A stretch of DNA of 6,619 nt, from the NCBI GenBank assembly GCA_049680295.1, contig JBAUHN010000436.1:1-6619 (forward strand), in the 5' to 3' direction. The DNA is from JBAUHN01 sp049680295 (GTDB lineage: Bacteria; Pseudomonadota; Alphaproteobacteria; Rhodobacterales; Rhodobacteraceae). This document shows, one piece after another, positions 1 to 6,319 of the stretch. Made by a program: the position numbers and the translations under genes. The notes below the pieces were generated by a model, which did not search any database, had not been told where the DNA came from, and saw only the letters and a program-made list of their open reading frames with translations. The first letter of the stretch is position 1, and the number at the start of each line of letters is the position of its first letter.

Positions 1-290
1 GCCGCAAACACGATTGTCGCACACAGGCTGGTGATTTTTGGCAGCATGGTTTCCTGCTGGCCCGCGCCGAAATCCAAAGGGGAAAACAGCGTATTTATCT
101 GGCCTTTTGAAAGGAAGGCGACTAGCCCCAGTGAGACCGCAACAGCCGTCGTGCCGCCGGTGATATATAGCTCTGTGGGCAGTAACAGAACGAAACCCTG
201 CTCACCTGCATGGGCCAAGGCCCGCGAAGGTGATGAAATCCACAATGCAATGCAAAGAAGCCATTGATATTTCACTGATTTGAACGCCAT
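1..290 (-). CDS. Exported/integral membrane protein, N-terminal part (runs off the left edge)
   Basis: I read this gene directly on the minus strand from ATG at 290-288; the frame stays open for 96 codons to the window edge, so the C-terminus is missing. Residues 1-26 look like a Sec signal peptide: a lysine-bearing start, a hydrophobic stretch around WLLCIALWI, then SRALA before HAGEQG. If cleavage falls after ALA, the mature protein would begin with histidine 27. Residues 33-60 (VLLLPTELYITGG, then a run of small hydrophobic residues) would form one membrane span, and a second begins near residue 86. The ribosome binding site is weak (GAG at 299-301, 8 bases before the start). It is transcribed divergently from the copper-chaperone-like gene. 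The HAGxxGFVLLLPT opening recalls multi-span proteins of proteobacteria that I cannot name with certainty, so no function is given. The overlapping plus-strand frame at 31-267 has no comparable signal. Confidence 0.7.
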   Translation of the reverse strand, partial: MAFKSVKYQWLLCIALWISSPSRALAHAGEQGFVLLLPTELYITGGTTAVAVSLGLVAFLSKGQINTLFSPLDFGAGQQETMLPKITSLCATIVFA

Positions 291-293
291 ACT
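264..293 (+). promoter_or_regulatory. Candidate sigma70-type promoter for the copper-protein/hyuAB operon
   Basis: TTGATA at 264-269 matches the -35 consensus at 5 of 6 positions. CATACT at 288-293 matches the -10 consensus at 4 of 6, with an 18-base spacer. It would start transcription near 300 and leave a leader of about 35 bases before the ATG at 336. It sits inside the start of the divergent gene, which is expected because the gap between the two starts is only 45 bases. Matches of this quality occur by chance, so this is only a candidate. I found no convincing promoter for the leftward gene. Confidence 0.2.
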
Positions 294-326
294 TTGATCT
301 CGATACAGTTTACCGGCAAAAGCTGC

Positions 327-330
327 GAGG
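327..330 (+). promoter_or_regulatory. Ribosome binding site deciding the start at 336
   Basis: GAGG lies 5 bases before the ATG at 336. The same frame is open upstream to a TTG at 294, but that TTG has no ribosome binding site. Using it would also put 14 polar residues in front of the MRRLIALTVV signal segment. The ATG at 336 is therefore the better start. Confidence 0.55.
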
Positions 331-335
331 TCCAG

Positions 336-1109
336 ATGAGACGATTGATTGCCCTGACCGTTGTTGCCGTGGCAGCCGCATTGGCCTACAGCGTGCTGTC
401 CAATGTCAAACAAACCATCATTTTGACCGCAGCAAAAGCGGTGTCTGTCCACGGCCAGCCCGGTCAATTGCGCGTCGTTTTGTCGATCGACAATAAGGGC
501 GCACCGGACAGATTGATCGGCGCCCAATCCGACGCCGGGAAAACGGCGACGATTATCAACCCGGAAGGCGAGATGGCGATTGTGATTCCGGGCGCGGATT
601 CGGCAGTTCTGGACGCTGATGGGGTGCACATCATTTTGCAGGACCTGGACCCCGAATATGGTGTCGGCGCGCTTTTCCCGATTACGCTCGAGTTTGAAGG
701 TGCGGGCAAGGTGACAACACGGGCTTTGCATGCGCCAATGGATGCGATGGATCACGGTGCCATGATGATGGATGAGGTCCGGGGATTGACCGGACCGGCA
801 CCTGTTTTGGCGTTTTCGCCCGATATTATGCCAGCAGCAGATGGGTTTGAGGCAGACTTGAGTGTTAAAAACATGACGTTGCTGCAAACGCCCGACGGGA
901 CCGCGCATGTCCCCGGCGAAGGTCACGCGCATTTGTACCTGAATGGTCTAAAGCTGGGCCGCTTGTTCAAACCGGTGGCCAGCGTCGGCTCCCTTATGCC
1001 CGGTGATTATGTTTTGCGCGTTACACTGAATAGCAATGATCACCGTCCCTACAGCACCCAAGATGGGCCTGTTGGCGATACGATTCGTTTTCAGGTGGAG
1101 GCTCGGTAA
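336..1109 (+). CDS. Exported two-domain protein: degenerate PCu(A)C copper-chaperone-like domain plus C-terminal His-containing domain
   Basis: The protein has 257 residues. Residues 1-20 (MRRLIALTVV, then an alanine-rich stretch) form a signal peptide or a single N-terminal anchor, placing the rest in the periplasm. Residues about 36-130 follow the PCu(A)C (DUF461) pattern: LRVVLSIDNKGAPDRLIGA, then VIPGADSAVLDADGVHIIL, then FPITLEFEGAGKV. PCu(A)C proteins carry Cu(I) to cytochrome oxidase and bind it with a His/Met set ending in HxM. Here the HxM is HII (H98), and the loop that normally holds the first His and Met ligands is short (INPEGEM). A Met/His-rich linker follows (H132, M135, M138, H140, M143-M145). 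Residues about 156-257 form a second beta domain with EGHAHLYLNG (H197, H199) and LNSNDHRPY (H236), somewhat like small periplasmic domains with a closing 'pGxhxlrvxL..DH' motif. Copper binding is an inference. The stop overlaps the hyuA start by one base, so the genes are probably co-translated. Confidence 0.75.
   Translation: MRRLIALTVVAVAAALAYSVLSNVKQTIILTAAKAVSVHGQPGQLRVVLSIDNKGAPDRLIGAQSDAGKTATIINPEGEMAIVIPGADSAVLDADGVHIILQDLDPEYGVGALFPITLEFEGAGKVTTRALHAPMDAMDHGAMMMDEVRGLTGPAPVLAFSPDIMPAADGFEADLSVKNMTLLQTPDGTAHVPGEGHAHLYLNGLKLGRLFKPVASVGSLMPGDYVLRVTLNSNDHRPYSTQDGPVGDTIRFQVEAR
1097..1101 (+). promoter_or_regulatory. Ribosome binding site for hyuA, inside the upstream gene
   Basis: GGAGG lies 7 bases before the ATG at 1109, within the last codons of the copper-protein gene. 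Together with the TAATG stop/start overlap it fixes the hyuA start and suggests translational coupling. Confidence 0.75.
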
Positions 1110-3199
1110 TGGGATCAACCGGATCGACCCTCGGTATCCGTCTCGGAGTGGATATTGGTGGCACATTTACCGATGTTGTGCTGGAAAACGGCGATGAAAC
1201 CTATTCAACCAAGGTTCTGACAACCTACGCGGCTCCTGAAAATGCGATTATTGACGGCATGCATCAGGTGTGCGCAAAGGCAGGGGTCGATACCGGGCAG
1301 ATCGGTCAGATCATTCACGGCACCACGCTGGCGACCAATGCGCTGATTGAGCGTCGCGGCGCGAAAACCGCATTGATCACGACGCAGGGTTTCCGGGATG
1401 TCATCGAAATGCGCACGGAATCGCGGTTTGAACAATATGACCTGAACCTCAACCTGCCTGAACCTTTGTTGCCACGGCAGATGCGCTATACCGTGTCCGA
1501 GCGTGTCGATGCGGCGGGGAACGTATTGATCCCGCTGGATTTGGCGCAGGTCGAAACAGTGGTCGGCCAAATCGCCGAGGCGGGCTATGATAGTGTGGCC
1601 ATAGGGCTGATCCATTCCTACCTGAATGGCGCCCATGAACGAAAAATTCGCGATGTTTTGGCCAAAAGGCTGCCGCATGTGATGGTCTCAATCTCATCCG
1701 AGGTCAGCCCGCAGATGCGCGAATATGAACGTTTCAACACGGTTGTCGCCAATGCCTATATCAAGCCGTTGATGAAATCTTATCTGGGGCGGCTTGAAGG
1801 GCGGTTGCAGGCCGAAGGTGTTGATTGCAACATTTTCCTGATGCATTCCGGTGGCGGCATCATATCATTGGAAAATGCCGCAGAATTCCCGGTGCGTTTG
1901 GTCGAATCTGGACCTGCCGGCGGGGCGGTTTTCGCAGCCAATATTGCGGCGCGCTATGGGTTGGACAAGGTGCTTAGCTTTGACATGGGCGGCACCACGG
2001 CCAAGATCTGTCTGATCAAGAACCAAACGCCAAAAACCAGCCGCGTGTTCGAAGTTGCCCGGACGTATCGTTTCAAAAAAGGCTCGGGCATGCCGATCTC
2101 CATTCCGGTGATTGATATGGTTGAAATTGGTGCGGGCGGTGGATCGCTGGCCCATGTCGATGCGATGCGCCAAATCCGTGTTGGGCCAGATTCGGCGGGA
2201 TCAGAACCCGGACCTGCATGTTATGGACGTGGCGGCAAAAGACCAGCGGTGACAGATGCCGATTTGGTGTTGGGCAAGCTGGATGCCGATAATTTTGCCG
2301 GCGGATCATTCCCGTTGCACCTGACCCACGCCGAGACCGCGCTGCGCGATGTTCTGGGCGATACCTTGGAAATGGACGTGGCAACCGCAGCTTTTGGTCT
2401 GGCCGAGGTTGTTGATGAAAACATGGCCAATGCTGCCCGCGTGCACGCGGTTGAAAATGGCGAAGACCTTAGTGGCTATACCATGATCGCCTTTGGCGGC
2501 GCGGCACCGCTGCATGCAGGACGGTTGTGCGAAAAGCTGGGTGTTGACCGGTTGCTGGTGCCAATCGGTGCCGGTGTCGGATCGGCCATCGGGTTTTTGC
2601 GCGCGCCCTTCAGTTTTGAGGCTAACCGTTCGGTCTATATGAAGTTGTCAGGGTTCGACCCAGACAAAATAAGACAGCTGTTGGCTGATTTACAGGCCGA
2701 GGCCACCGGATTTGTGCGGACATGTGATGCGCAGTCGGAAATTCTGTCTGAATTCAAGGTCTATATGCGTTATATTGGTCAAGGTTGGGAGATCCCGGTT
2801 ACCTTGAACAATGATCAGGCGATGAACCCGGATGTGGCGGCCTATGCAGACCTGTTTTCCACCGAATATGCCAAGCTGTTTGGCCGCACTGTGGCGGGAC
2901 TGGATGTCGAAATTACCGTGTGGTCGGTAAATGCGACGACACGACCCCAGCGTGTTGCCGCTGCCACCGAAATGACTGCCACGCAGGCGGCGGTCGTGAA
3001 CGACACCCGTCAGATTTTTGACGCAGCGCAGACCAAATTTGTGGACGCTGCTACCCTCTCGCGACAGCAACTGGCACCGGGTGATCAGGTGTTTGGCCCT
3101 GCTGCCATTACCGAAGATGAAACCACAATCATCGTCCCGGCGGGTCGCAGTGCGATCTGCCAACCCGATGGCTGCATTGACATTACGACCACTCTTTAA
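1109..3199 (+). CDS. hyuA: Hydantoinase/oxoprolinase family protein, subunit A (HyuA-type)
   Basis: The 696-residue protein has the usual length for the HyuA subunit, the ATP-binding half of two-subunit enzymes that hydrolyse cyclic amides such as N-methylhydantoin, 5-oxoproline or caprolactam. Relatives are also subunits of ATP-dependent acetone and acetophenone carboxylases. The N-terminal domain carries the phosphate loop GVDIGGTFTDVV (residues 13-24) and IHGTTLATNALIERRGAKTA (69-88). The central domain has RLVESGPAGGAVFAA (263-277), a second ASKHA-type loop FDMGGTTAKICLI (291-303), and IGAGGGSLAHVD then VGPDSAGSEPGPACYGRGG (340-376). FGGAAPLHAGRLCEKLGV (462-479) and VPIGAGVGSAIGFLRAP (484-500) follow. 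The C-terminal domain includes RYIGQGWEIPV (554-564) and ends with ITEDETTIIVPAGR. No signal peptide is visible, so it is cytoplasmic. hyuB starts 16 bases after its stop. All core motifs look intact; the substrate cannot be read from sequence. Confidence 0.93.
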   Translation: MGSTGSTLGIRLGVDIGGTFTDVVLENGDETYSTKVLTTYAAPENAIIDGMHQVCAKAGVDTGQIGQIIHGTTLATNALIERRGAKTALITTQGFRDVIEMRTESRFEQYDLNLNLPEPLLPRQMRYTVSERVDAAGNVLIPLDLAQVETVVGQIAEAGYDSVAIGLIHSYLNGAHERKIRDVLAKRLPHVMVSISSEVSPQMREYERFNTVVANAYIKPLMKSYLGRLEGRLQAEGVDCNIFLMHSGGGIISLENAAEFPVRLVESGPAGGAVFAANIAARYGLDKVLSFDMGGTTAKICLIKNQTPKTSRVFEVARTYRFKKGSGMPISIPVIDMVEIGAGGGSLAHVDAMRQIRVGPDSAGSEPGPACYGRGGKRPAVTDADLVLGKLDADNFAGGSFPLHLTHAETALRDVLGDTLEMDVATAAFGLAEVVDENMANAARVHAVENGEDLSGYTMIAFGGAAPLHAGRLCEKLGVDRLLVPIGAGVGSAIGFLRAPFSFEANRSVYMKLSGFDPDKIRQLLADLQAEATGFVRTCDAQSEILSEFKVYMRYIGQGWEIPVTLNNDQAMNPDVAAYADLFSTEYAKLFGRTVAGLDVEITVWSVNATTRPQRVAAATEMTATQAAVVNDTRQIFDAAQTKFVDAATLSRQQLAPGDQVFGPAAITEDETTIIVPAGRSAICQPDGCIDITTTL

Positions 3200-3206
3200 G
3201 AAGGAG
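3198..3206 (+). promoter_or_regulatory. Strong ribosome binding site for hyuB
   Basis: AAGAAGGAG overlaps the hyuA stop codon and ends 9 bases before the ATG at 3216. It decides the hyuB start against the in-frame upstream ATG at 3018, which lies deep inside hyuA. Confidence 0.8.
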
Positions 3207-3215
3207 CCGACGCCA

Positions 3216-4925
3216 ATGGAACGCCAACAAACAAACGTCGCCTTTCAAGTTATGTGGAACCGTCTCATCTCGGTCGTGGAGGAGCAGGCGCAGGCATTGG
3301 TGCGCACGGCATTTTCCACCTCGGTGCGCGAAGCGGGGGATTTATCAGCAGGGGTCTATAACGATCAGGGGTTGATGCTGGCCCAGGCAGTGACCGGCAC
3401 GCCCGGTCATGTCAATGCGATGGCAGATGCGGTGGCGCATTTTGTCCGTCGGATCGGGCGGCAGAACATCTTTGAAGGAGACGTTTACGTCACCAATGAT
3501 CCGTGGGAAGGCACAGGTCATCTGCATGACATTACCATGGTCACGCCGTCCTTTCACAAAGGCGCGCTGGTCGGGTTCTTCGCCTGCACGGCGCATGTGG
3601 TCGATATTGGCGGGCGCGGATTTGGGGCCGATGCGGCCAGCGTCTATGAAGAAGGCCTGTATCTGCCAATCATGAAATTCGCCGAACGCGGCACAGTTGA
3701 TGAAACCCTGATCCGAATTGTGCGCGGAAATGTGCGCGAACCCGATCAATTGATTGGCGACATGTATGCGCTGACCACCTGCAATGAGATCGGGCACCGC
3801 CGCCTGATCGACATGATGATCGAATTCGATTTGGATGATCTGGGCGGCATTGGCGGGTTTATCCTTGAAAATTCGCGCCGCGCGACAATTGAACGGATTG
3901 CAGCCTTGCCACGCGAAACCGCAAGTGGCGAAATGACGGTCGATGGCTTTGATGCAGCGATCAAGCTGAAAGTTCAGCTGACCATCCAATCGGATCGCAT
4001 CATCTCGGATTTTGCGGGCACGTCCGGGCTGGACAAAAAGGGCATCAACTGTCCGCTGGTCTATGCCAAAGCCTATGCCTGCTATGCCCTGAAATGCGCC
4101 ATCGCGCCGGAAATCCCCAACAATGCGGCGTCTTTGGCACCGTTTGAGATTACGGCCCCGGTTGATTGCATCGTCAACGCCGTGCATCCCGCCCCCGTCG
4201 CCTTGCGCCATATTGTCGGGCATTTTGTGCCGGATGCTGTCTATAACGCGCTCGACAAAATCCTGCCCGGTGTGGTGCCTGCCGAAGGTGCGGGATGCCT
4301 GTGCAATTTCCAGGTCTCCTTGCGCGCAGCAGGCGACGGGCCTGCGCGCAAAGACGCAGTGCGCGCTGAGGTACTGACCTTTAATTCAGGCGGTGCAGGC
4401 GCGCGACCCGCACATGACGGGTTGAACGCAACCGCCTTTCCTTCCGGGGTGATGACCATGCCGATTGAGGCGACGGAACATGCCGGACCCGTGATCATAT
4501 GGCGTAAGGAATTGCGCCCGGATTCCGGCGGCGCGGGCAAGCAACGTGGCGGTTTGGGCCAATATATGGAAGTCGGTGCGCGCGACGGTTATGAATTTGA
4601 TTTTCAGGCAATGTTCGACCGGGTCCATCATCCCGCACGCGGGCGACGCGGGGGTGATGACGGCGCCTGTACCACCATCGCGCGGGACGACGGCGCGGTC
4701 ATGCATGGCAAAGGCAAGCAGTTCGTGCCGGCGGGGCGAAAAGTCATGCTCGCCCTGCCCGGAGGGGCGGGATACGGCCCCGCGTCAGACCGCGACCCCG
4801 CTTTGGTCAAGCGTGATTTGGCGCGGGGGTATATCTCGGCGGATGCCGCTGCCCGGGATTACGGGTTAAGTGCGGCTGAGGTTGCCGAGGTAGCGGCCGC
4901 CTTGCGCAAAGGGCAGATTGCCTGA
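3216..4925 (+). CDS. hyuB: Hydantoinase B/oxoprolinase family protein, subunit B (HyuB-type)
   Basis: The 569-residue protein is a full-length HyuB subunit, the partner of HyuA that completes the ATP-dependent cyclic amidohydrolase. Family signatures run in order: RTAFSTSVREAGDLSAGVYN (30-49), GDVYVTNDPWEGTGHLHDIT (88-107), FFACTAHVVDIGG (121-133), GDMYALTTCNEIGHRRLIDM (181-200), DFAGTSG (265-271), HPAPVALRHIVGHFVPDAV (324-342), FNSGGAGARPAHDGLNATAF (389-408), ELRPDSGGAGKQRGGLGQ (432-449) and LPGGAGYGPASDRDP (514-528). D42, H102, H104, D105 and H127 are candidate metal ligands by analogy with what I recall of the caprolactamase B subunit; this is an inference. The glycine-rich ending and VKRDLARGYISADAAARDYG (531-550) are typical of the C-terminus. 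It is cytoplasmic, with no signal peptide. Start 3216 is chosen because MERQQTNV matches the usual family opening and has a strong ribosome binding site. No third carboxylase subunit follows, which favours amidohydrolase over carboxylase activity. Confidence 0.93.
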   Translation: MERQQTNVAFQVMWNRLISVVEEQAQALVRTAFSTSVREAGDLSAGVYNDQGLMLAQAVTGTPGHVNAMADAVAHFVRRIGRQNIFEGDVYVTNDPWEGTGHLHDITMVTPSFHKGALVGFFACTAHVVDIGGRGFGADAASVYEEGLYLPIMKFAERGTVDETLIRIVRGNVREPDQLIGDMYALTTCNEIGHRRLIDMMIEFDLDDLGGIGGFILENSRRATIERIAALPRETASGEMTVDGFDAAIKLKVQLTIQSDRIISDFAGTSGLDKKGINCPLVYAKAYACYALKCAIAPEIPNNAASLAPFEITAPVDCIVNAVHPAPVALRHIVGHFVPDAVYNALDKILPGVVPAEGAGCLCNFQVSLRAAGDGPARKDAVRAEVLTFNSGGAGARPAHDGLNATAFPSGVMTMPIEATEHAGPVIIWRKELRPDSGGAGKQRGGLGQYMEVGARDGYEFDFQAMFDRVHHPARGRRGGDDGACTTIARDDGAVMHGKGKQFVPAGRKVMLALPGGAGYGPASDRDPALVKRDLARGYISADAAARDYGLSAAEVAEVAAALRKGQIA

Positions 4926-5010
4926 GGGTCTTGGGCACCTTTTCGTAAGGGTAAGGCCTGAAGGCGATATTACATCTGACGACGACCATATGAGGACCTC
5001 TTGGCGTAAA

Positions 5011-5784
5011 TCAGTCTTGTAGTGCGGCCCACATGTCCAGATCGCGCTCGGTCGTCCAAATGCGCGGCGTGTCGATGCCGCGCGCTTCGTCATAGGCGCG
5101 GGCGACGTTGAATGGCAGGCAATGTTCATAAATAGCGTCGTCTTTGAATTTCGGGTCGCAGGATGCGAGCACGGCATCCCATGGATATTTCAGGTTGCCG
5201 CCGCGTGCGGCGACCCTGGCGTCTGGCACATAGGTGGCATGCACAAAATCGCGGGTGCTCTCAATAGCGCGATGCACGGCAGGTTTGCCTACCAATGCGG
5301 CCCCGCGTCCCGGTGCAATTGCGTCCACATCACAGGCAGCTATGTTGTCCAGAGTGTCGCCCCAATCGGCGAAATGCCCGTCGCCACAATAGCAGGCGGA
5401 ATGATCTTCGACGATGTCACCCGTGAACGTTACGTTTTCGCCCGGCACATGGAACACGATATCGCCTGCGGTATGCGCGCGACCCAGATCGACCCGGCGA
5501 TTTCCAAGATAGACGCTCATACTGTCGCTGAAGGAGGTTGTCGGATAAGTCAGGCCGGGGATGCTTTCGTGGCTCTCGAACAGGCGCGGGAAACGTTGAA
5601 ATTCGCTGTCCCAATCTTCCTGGCCGCGTTCCACCACCATTGCGCGGGCGGTGTCACCCACTACAATCTGATCGGCACCCTAAGCGGATGCGCCCAAGAC
5701 CCGCACCGCGTGATAATGGGTCAGCACCACATGGCTGATGGTTTTTTCGGTCATGTTGCCTTTGGATGCGAATGCTTTGGCCAT
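5011..5784 (-). pseudogene. Decayed metallo-beta-lactamase-fold hydrolase gene (amber stop plus apparent in-frame deletions)
   Basis: Reading from ATG at 5784-5782, the frame gives MAKAFASKGNMTEKTIS then HVVLTHYHAVRVLGASA. It hits TAG at 5682-5680 (codon 35) and then continues in the same frame to TGA at 5013-5011 without another stop. The downstream part is clearly metallo-beta-lactamase fold: GQEDWDSEFQRFPRLFESHE, GRAHTAGDIVF, FTGDIVE, ACYCGDGHFADW, APGRGAALVG and a C-terminus ending IWTTERDLDMWAALQD. From memory, intact relatives have about 315 residues, with some 55-60 residues (first beta strands, 'AEGDPN' region) between the MTEK-like start and the HVVLTHYH motif, and read GASAYGA where the TAG lies. 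They also have xHLGRxHTxGD where this gene has VDLGRAHTAGD. The remnant keeps an AGGAG site and lies 5 bases after the DUF2059 stop, so it was the last gene of that operon. A GTG at 5661 could start a C-terminal fragment, but this would lack the HYH metal motif. Confidence 0.8.
5680..5682 (-). other. In-frame amber codon interrupting the hydrolase gene
   Basis: CTA on the plus strand is TAG on the minus strand, between GASA and GADQIVVGDT. Both flanks match one protein family in one frame, so this is a nonsense change, not a gene boundary. A tyrosine (TAC or TAT) or glutamine (CAG) codon could give TAG by one base change; tyrosine fits my memory of the family. Confidence 0.8.
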
Positions 5785-5789
5785 CAGTT

Positions 5790-6251
5790 TTACTCCTGCA
5801 GGATCTCAATAATCTGAGGCGTGATCGTGGCCTGTAGTGTTTGCATCTCTGGGGCCAATTGACCCATCACATTGGTCATGAACGGGGTCATTTTTGTCAT
5901 GATCGCAGCCCCATGTTCAGAGCCGTAAAAGTCAATCAACGCCTGCAATTCATCGGTACTGAAGGTCTCGGCGCTACCGCTGATCATCATCTCTTCCATG
6001 CGGGGGCGCAGATCGTTCATCGCCTCAGACATGACTGTACTGATGCGCTGCTTTTTATCATCGGTGATTGTCACGCCGGGCGGTAGGCCGGCGGCCATCT
6101 GGTTGGCAAGTGAAGTGGGTGAGAACATTTCAGTGATCATGTTCTGCACCTCGGGCATATTCACGTATTGCTTGGCCAAATCATTGGCATCCTGAGCGAA
6201 AACGGGTGTTGTTAGCAACACAAGCGCAGTGGTCAGGCAGAGTTTTTTCAT
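5790..6251 (-). CDS. Exported DUF2059-domain protein
   Basis: The protein has 153 residues. MKKLCLTTALVLLTTPVFAQ is a textbook Sec signal peptide with likely cleavage after VFA (residue 19), so the mature protein is periplasmic and mostly helical. Residues about 85-140 match the DUF2059 pattern: METMMISG-like helix, FSTDELQALIDFYGSEHGAA (97-116), then MTKMTPFMTNVMGQLAPEMQ. The domain is widespread in proteobacteria and has no firmly assigned function. The protein is rich in methionine (15 of 153), mostly spread through the helices. The start is the ATG at 6251-6249, supported by AAAGGA at 6260-6265 with an 8-base spacer. A longer reading from 6359 would add 36 residues ahead of the signal peptide and overlap the end of the fumarylacetoacetase gene. 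It lies 68 bases after fumarylacetoacetase and 5 bases before the hydrolase remnant, so it is probably in one transcript with both. I see no terminator in the 68-base gap. Confidence 0.85.
   Translation of the reverse strand: MKKLCLTTALVLLTTPVFAQDANDLAKQYVNMPEVQNMITEMFSPTSLANQMAAGLPPGVTITDDKKQRISTVMSEAMNDLRPRMEEMMISGSAETFSTDELQALIDFYGSEHGAAIMTKMTPFMTNVMGQLAPEMQTLQATITPQIIEILQE
5793..5797 (-). promoter_or_regulatory. Intact ribosome binding site of the broken hydrolase gene
   Basis: AGGAG on the minus strand overlaps the last codons of the DUF2059 gene and lies 8 bases before the ATG at 5784. It shows that 5784 is the original start, so the missing N-terminal core reflects an internal deletion and not a lost 5' end. 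Confidence 0.6.
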
Positions 6252-6319
6252 CCGGATGATCCTTTCGATGTGGGTGCAGCATGAAGTGGCACGCAGGTGT
6301 ATTTTGAAAAATGAAGCGA

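Noticed and set aside
31..267. A 78-codon plus-strand frame at the left edge
   Set aside because: The opposite strand encodes a signal peptide followed by a membrane span, continuous to the edge. The plus-strand product has no recognisable features.
3018..3215. A 66-codon N-terminal extension of hyuB
   Set aside because: It is entirely inside hyuA in another frame. The ATG at 3216 has a strong ribosome binding site and the typical family start.
3345..4223. A 292-codon open frame on the minus strand within hyuB
   Set aside because: It lies wholly antisense to a well-supported HyuB coding sequence. Its translation shows no coherent domain, and long antisense frames are common in GC-rich codon-biased genes.
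4926..5010. A bidirectional terminator between the convergent hyuB and hydrolase genes
   Set aside because: Only weak pairing is visible (CCTT/AAGG around 4938-4949, and the tiny palindrome GAGGACCTC), with no stable GC stem followed by a T run on either strand.
5122..5817. A 231-codon open frame on the plus strand opposite the broken hydrolase gene
   Set aside because: The minus-strand frame carries clear metallo-beta-lactamase-fold motifs along this stretch. The plus-strand translation resembles no family I know and has no good ribosome binding site.
6250..6257. ATCCGGAT palindrome at the DUF2059 start as an operator
   Set aside because: An 8-base palindrome that overlaps the start codon is likely by chance, and no second copy or matching site was seen nearby.
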